From NCBI GenBank assembly GCA_022779365.1, contig JALFSI010000003.1:1-47704 (forward strand): 47,704 nt of DNA. Direction: 5' to 3'. Shown one piece after another: positions 47,575-47,704 of the stretch. This DNA is from CAG-170 sp022779365 (GTDB taxonomy: Bacteria > Bacillota > Clostridia > Oscillospirales > Oscillospiraceae). The notes below the pieces were generated by a model. The model ran no database searches, had not been told where the DNA came from, and worked only from the letters and a program-made list of their open reading frames with translations. Both the position numbers and the translations under genes were made by a program. Positions within the stretch are counted from its first letter, which is position 1; each line of letters starts with the position of its first letter.

Positions 47575-47704
47575 GATTCTTGATTAAAATATTTAATCAA
47601 GAATCCCGTGTGCTACGCACACTCGCATCGTGCGAATGCACGCTGCGCCGTCTCATGCAGAATCTGACGCGCCGTTGGCGCTATAAAAAGCTCTTCAAGC
47701 TTTT
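47575..47704. repeat. Second array of consecutive hairpins, continuing past the window
   Basis: GATTCTTGATTAAA/TTTAATCAAGAATC (14-bp stem, 47575-47605), GTGTGC/GCACAC (47608-47622), TCGCA/TGCGA (47623-47635) and further short palindromes including AAAAGCTCTTCAAGCTTTT at the edge. No gene is visible. Confidence 0.75.

Overview
The window looks like a chromosomal segment of a high-GC gut Clostridia (Oscillospiraceae-type Firmicute). Supporting signs are Gram-positive style Shine-Dalgarno sites (AGGAGG), RNase M5, the YmfF/YmfH peptidase pair, an ABC-F ATPase, VanW and SLH surface proteins, and dense GC-rich palindromic intergenic repeats. No species can be named from the sequence alone.

Layout. 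(1) 1-2232: the 3' part of an SLH-domain beta-helix surface protein. (2) About 2.3-16 kb: a lower-GC accessory island built from several broken mobile elements. It holds a chromosomal CRESS-DNA-type Rep (HUH nuclease plus SF3 helicase) next to a truncated FtsK/TcpA-like gene. Next come a tRNA-Gly(CCC), a large serine recombinase whose frame runs into that tRNA, a TnpW-like protein, a small membrane protein, and about 1 kb of palindrome- and iteron-rich non-coding DNA. A stranded 3' fragment of an SLH gene, an excisionase-like HTH protein, and an operon of a TetR regulator, four SAM methyltransferases, an alpha/beta hydrolase, an ATC-hydrolase-family protein and a membrane protein follow. The last methyltransferase is cut off by MobC and serine-recombinase fragments. 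A 21-bp sequence occurs just past the end of both recombinase copies (4756-4776 and 15962-15982) in inverted orientation, and probably marks an element end. (3) 16-25.5 kb, mostly minus strand: a full SLH surface protein, the psuK-psuG pseudouridine catabolism operon, a VanW-family protein, a DUF4015 glycosidase-like protein and prmA. (4) 25.8-38.7 kb, plus strand: ymfF-ymfH-lgt, a Cys-rich coiled-coil protein, holA-rnmV-ABC-F-ydcF as a tightly overlapping operon, an Mrp-type P-loop ATPase, mnmG and tatD. (5) 39-44.9 kb, minus strand: pgi, a ROK glucokinase with an amidohydrolase, and comEC. (6) 45-47.5 kb, plus strand: a low-molecular-weight tyrosine phosphatase, pyrimidine-nucleoside phosphorylase and uridine kinase.

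How the genes fit together. The backbone is housekeeping: DNA polymerase III loading, 5S rRNA maturation, tRNA modification, ribosomal protein methylation, lipoprotein lipidation, glycolysis entry and nucleoside salvage. Intergenic gaps hold two recurring palindromic repeat families and two arrays of consecutive hairpins.

The best candidate for an undescribed system is the TetR-governed multi-methyltransferase operon (about 9.94-15.35 kb) carried as mobile-element cargo. Its parts are recognisable but I know of no described pathway for the set. The second candidate is the CRESS-type Rep with its surrounding replication- or recombination-like DNA.
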